Shown piece after piece: positions 3,649 to 6,336 of a DNA stretch of 6,336 nucleotides. The position numbers and the translations under genes were made by a program. The stretch is from contig CABSZR010000088.1 in the NCBI GenBank assembly GCA_902482185.1, positions 1 to 6,336 on the forward strand, written 5' to 3'. Positions within the stretch are counted from its first letter, which is position 1. Every line of letters starts with the position of its first letter. The notes under the pieces are model-generated. The model made no database searches. It saw only the letters and a program-made list of their open reading frames with translations, and had not been told where the DNA came from. This DNA comes from an uncultured Collinsella sp. (GTDB taxonomy: Bacteria; Actinomycetota; Coriobacteriia; Coriobacteriales; Coriobacteriaceae).

Positions 3649-6336
3649 ATGAGTAAGTACACGAGGTGCCTCTTGTCGGTGATACTAGCCGTAGTGCTAG
3701 TGCTGCCGGCTGCAGCATTCGCCATGCTGCCCGAGGCCAACGCCAGGTCCAGCACCGGAATGGACGGACCGACGGTGAGCGGAAAGATAGTCGACCCTGA
3801 CACCACCGGCCGCTGGCAATACTGGGCGTCGGGCGCCGAGCAGGAGCACCAGACGACACGTTACGTAGGCCGAATCTGGACGGACAAGACGGTCGAGCCC
3901 GCGCAGGATGAAAAGTCTGACTTTGTGACGACGCTTTCCACGATCTCTTCGACTTCTGATACAACGTCGCTGGTTACTAAGCCGCTCGATATCGTGATGG
4001 TGCTGGACGCCTCCGGGTCGATGGGTGATGACATGGGTGGCAGCGATTCGACCAAACGCATCGACGCACTCAAGGCAGCTGCCAGTTCCTTTATCGACAC
4101 CATCGCCGAGCAAAACAAGAGCATTAAAGATCCGAGTAAGCAGCATCAGGTTGCCATCGTTAAGTTCTCGGGTGCAAAGAAAGACGAGCCCGGCAACGAT
4201 ACGTATCGCGATCGCGGATACACGCACAACTATTCGCAGGTTATGAAGAGCCTGAAGTCGTGTGTCGATAGCGCTGCGACGGAACTTAAGGATACGGTCG
4301 GCCGCATCAAGCCCGCCGGCGCCACGCGGGCTGATTACGGCCTTGAGCTTGCTCGCGACATGTCGGGCCGCGAGGATGCCCAGAAGGTAGTTGTGTTCTT
4401 TACGGATGGCACGCCCACAGACTTCAGTGAATTCAACTCTACGGTTGCCAACAATGCCATAGCCGCCGCCAAGAAAATGAAGGAGAAAGGCGCTACGGTC
4501 TACACCATAGGCATCTTTGATGGCGTGAATCCCGCTGCCGATCCTACGAACTACTGGACGAGCAACGAAAACAAGTTCATGCACGCCGTGTCGAGCAACT
4601 ATCCAAACGCCACGTCCTACACAACCAATAGTCTTGGTAAGCGCACCGAGAATTCCGACTTCTACAAGGCTGCGTCGAATGCCGATGAGCTCAAGAAGGT
4701 GTTTGATGATATCTCTGCCTCTATCACCTCGGGCAAGGGCTCTCCCACTCAGATCGAGGATGGTTACGACGAGAGCAAGTCCGGCTACATCACCTTCAGT
4801 GATGAACTGGGCGACTTTATGCAGGTCGATGCGTTTGTCAGCGCTCAGATTAATGGCGTCACCTTTGATGGGGCGACCAAGACCCCCAAGGGCAATACGG
4901 ACACGTACGAGTTTTCGGGCTTGGCCAAGGACCTGGTTATCACCGTTGAGCGCTCTGCCAACGCGCAGCAGGGCGATATCGTGACGGTTAAGATTCCCGC
5001 ATCGCTGATTCCGCTGATCCGCTATCACGTGGACATGAAAAATGGGATCTTTGAGCGCACATCGCTCGGCGACATCAAGCCTATTCAGATTAAATACACT
5101 TCGAGCGTCAAGGACGAAGCACGCAACAACCTGTTTACGCCCGATAAGGTGCTCAAGAAGTATATCGATGACCACAAGGACGCCGACAACCAGACGGTCT
5201 CCTTCCTGGCCAACAAGTGGTCGGGCGGCGAGCTGGGCGATGTTGTCGCCGAGTTTGAGCCCGCCGATACCAACAGCTACTATTACTTCCAAAAAATCAC
5301 GCCTATCTACACGGACAAGGAATGCACCCAGCGCGCGACGGTAAAGCCGCAGGGCAACGACGTCTATTACTACAAGGACGAGTTTGTGGCGATGGGCGCA
5401 AACGGCAAGCCGAAGGACGACTATGCCGTTGTGGAGTTTGAGGGGCGCGAGATCGCCAGCTACGACGGCGCTCTGGTCAAAGATGACGGCTATTGGTCCT
5501 TTAATACGGGAACCGCGCGCTTGGCCTATATCGACCAGCTGCATACCACCAAGGACGATGTGGAGGCGAACGGCAACAAGACCGAGACCGCGCGCGACGT
5601 GCTTAACCCCAGGTGGAATGACCTTTCCTCCGTTGCGACTTCCACGCACGTGCATTCGCACCTGGGCAACAACGGCAAGATTATCTTTAGCCTTGCAACC
5701 AAGCCGATAACGGTGGATACCAAGACTGACTTTGGTCTGACCAAGGTGCTCGAGGGCCGCAAGTGGGCGGATACGGATGCGTTTGAGTTTGAGCTGACGT
5801 CCGAGAATAATGCCCCGATGCCTAAGTCCGCGACCGCGAAGGTGACCCAGCCCGATCCGGGTGATAAGGGCAAGGCCGCCGTCAACTTTGGAAAGATTAC
5901 CTACGAAGAGCCGGGTGAGTATACCTATGAGGTCCGCGAGGTTAGTGGCAAGCTGGGCGGCATCACCTACAGCGATAACGTTGCCACGTTCAGGGTGACT
6001 GTGACGGTTAACGCCAAGGGCGAGCTTAAGGCCGACGTTGAAAAGACCTCGGGTGAGACTAAGTTCACGAACACCTATAGCGCCAAGACGGAAACCCCGC
6101 TGACTCTTGAGGCTACCAAGACGCTCACGGGGCGCCCGATGGCCGACGGCGAATTCAAGTTTACGTTGGGCTACGCGGGGCACGACGAGGTCCTGCTGAA
6201 CGCAACCAACAAGAGTGGCAAGGTTGAGTTCGGTCCGCTGACGTACACGACCAAGTCGCTTGCCAAGCTTGTCGAGGAAGACAAGGCGTCGTTTGACGCC
6301 CGCGCAGACAAGCCCACGTGGACCATTCATTACATT
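3649..6336 (+). CDS. Secreted VWA-domain / FctA-type pilin-like surface protein (3' end beyond window)
   Basis: An open frame of 896 codons runs off the right edge. Residues 1-25 form a signal peptide: K3 and R6, then the hydrophobic core LLSVILAVVLVLP, with likely cleavage after AFA (residue 25) or after ANA (32). Residues of about 112-360 are a von Willebrand A domain with a full metal-ion-dependent adhesion site: D120-x-S122-x-S124, T226 (GATRADYG) and D253 (FFTDGTP). Residues 361-690 are a central region without a recognised motif, rich in Tyr, Asp and Lys. Residues of about 692-812 match the FctA/Spy0128-like pilin domain: K699 in LTKVLEGR and N808 in FTNTY are the likely isopeptide pair, with E761 or E764 as candidate catalytic Glu. 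A second copy begins near 818 (K824 in TKTLTGR) and is cut off. AAGGGAG at 3637-3643, 5 nt before the ATG, supports the start. The role is probably adhesion at a pilus tip or cell wall; an LPxTG anchor would lie beyond the window. Confidence 0.88.
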   Translation, partial: MSKYTRCLLSVILAVVLVLPAAAFAMLPEANARSSTGMDGPTVSGKIVDPDTTGRWQYWASGAEQEHQTTRYVGRIWTDKTVEPAQDEKSDFVTTLSTISSTSDTTSLVTKPLDIVMVLDASGSMGDDMGGSDSTKRIDALKAAASSFIDTIAEQNKSIKDPSKQHQVAIVKFSGAKKDEPGNDTYRDRGYTHNYSQVMKSLKSCVDSAATELKDTVGRIKPAGATRADYGLELARDMSGREDAQKVVVFFTDGTPTDFSEFNSTVANNAIAAAKKMKEKGATVYTIGIFDGVNPAADPTNYWTSNENKFMHAVSSNYPNATSYTTNSLGKRTENSDFYKAASNADELKKVFDDISASITSGKGSPTQIEDGYDESKSGYITFSDELGDFMQVDAFVSAQINGVTFDGATKTPKGNTDTYEFSGLAKDLVITVERSANAQQGDIVTVKIPASLIPLIRYHVDMKNGIFERTSLGDIKPIQIKYTSSVKDEARNNLFTPDKVLKKYIDDHKDADNQTVSFLANKWSGGELGDVVAEFEPADTNSYYYFQKITPIYTDKECTQRATVKPQGNDVYYYKDEFVAMGANGKPKDDYAVVEFEGREIASYDGALVKDDGYWSFNTGTARLAYIDQLHTTKDDVEANGNKTETARDVLNPRWNDLSSVATSTHVHSHLGNNGKIIFSLATKPITVDTKTDFGLTKVLEGRKWADTDAFEFELTSENNAPMPKSATAKVTQPDPGDKGKAAVNFGKITYEEPGEYTYEVREVSGKLGGITYSDNVATFRVTVTVNAKGELKADVEKTSGETKFTNTYSAKTETPLTLEATKTLTGRPMADGEFKFTLGYAGHDEVLLNATNKSGKVEFGPLTYTTKSLAKLVEEDKASFDARADKPTWTIHYI

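Noticed and set aside
3697..6330. An 877-codon open frame on the minus strand, antisense to nearly the whole surface-protein gene
   Set aside because: The plus-strand frame has a signal peptide, MIDAS motif and pilin domains. The antisense product shows no recognisable motif, and such long antisense frames are expected from GC-rich codon bias.

Overview
The window looks like a high-GC, anaerobic member of the Actinomycetota, most likely a Coriobacteriia gut bacterium such as Collinsella. This is an inference from three things: a six-subunit-type Ech hydrogenase operon, a von Willebrand A / FctA-type surface protein, and the GC-rich codon style with AGGAGG ribosome binding sites. No rRNA or other taxonomic marker is present.

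Positions 1-2929 (+ strand) hold the distal part of an ech operon in the canonical order echB (3' end only), echC, echD, echE, echF. The genes are packed tightly: gaps of 12 nt, a 1-nt TAATG overlap, 5 nt and 7 nt. Together they encode the membrane anchor EchB, the electron-transfer small subunit EchC, the NuoC-like EchD, the [NiFe] catalytic subunit EchE and the two-cluster ferredoxin-like EchF. Known biology of this group 4 family is coupling of reduced ferredoxin oxidation to proton reduction (H2 evolution) with ion translocation, or the reverse. echA and the start of echB lie upstream of the window. Two features stand out. EchD carries an Ala/Lys-rich tail of about 110 residues that the NuoC-like fold does not need. 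EchE stops three residues after its last nickel-ligand cysteine, so it has no C-terminal peptide to be cleaved.

Positions 2930-3648 are a noncoding stretch of about 720 nt with dense structure. It begins with two overlapping GC-rich hairpins just after echF. Next come two diverged, tandem copies (offset 251 nt) of an inverted-repeat-bounded element; the second copy carries a perfect 13-bp bidirectional terminator-like hairpin at its tip. A shared GGAGGAAAACGG block follows each copy. The last part is a cluster of GTCTC/GAGAC half-sites and dyads immediately upstream of the next gene. This region is the least explained part of the window.

Positions 3649-6336 (+ strand, running off the end) encode at least 896 residues of a secreted surface protein: signal peptide, VWA domain with a complete MIDAS motif, a long central region, one complete FctA/Spy0128-like isopeptide-type domain, and the start of a second. 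It resembles the tip or adhesin pilins of Gram-positive sortase-assembled pili. Its anchor and any partner pilin or sortase genes would lie beyond the window. It is functionally unrelated to the ech operon.
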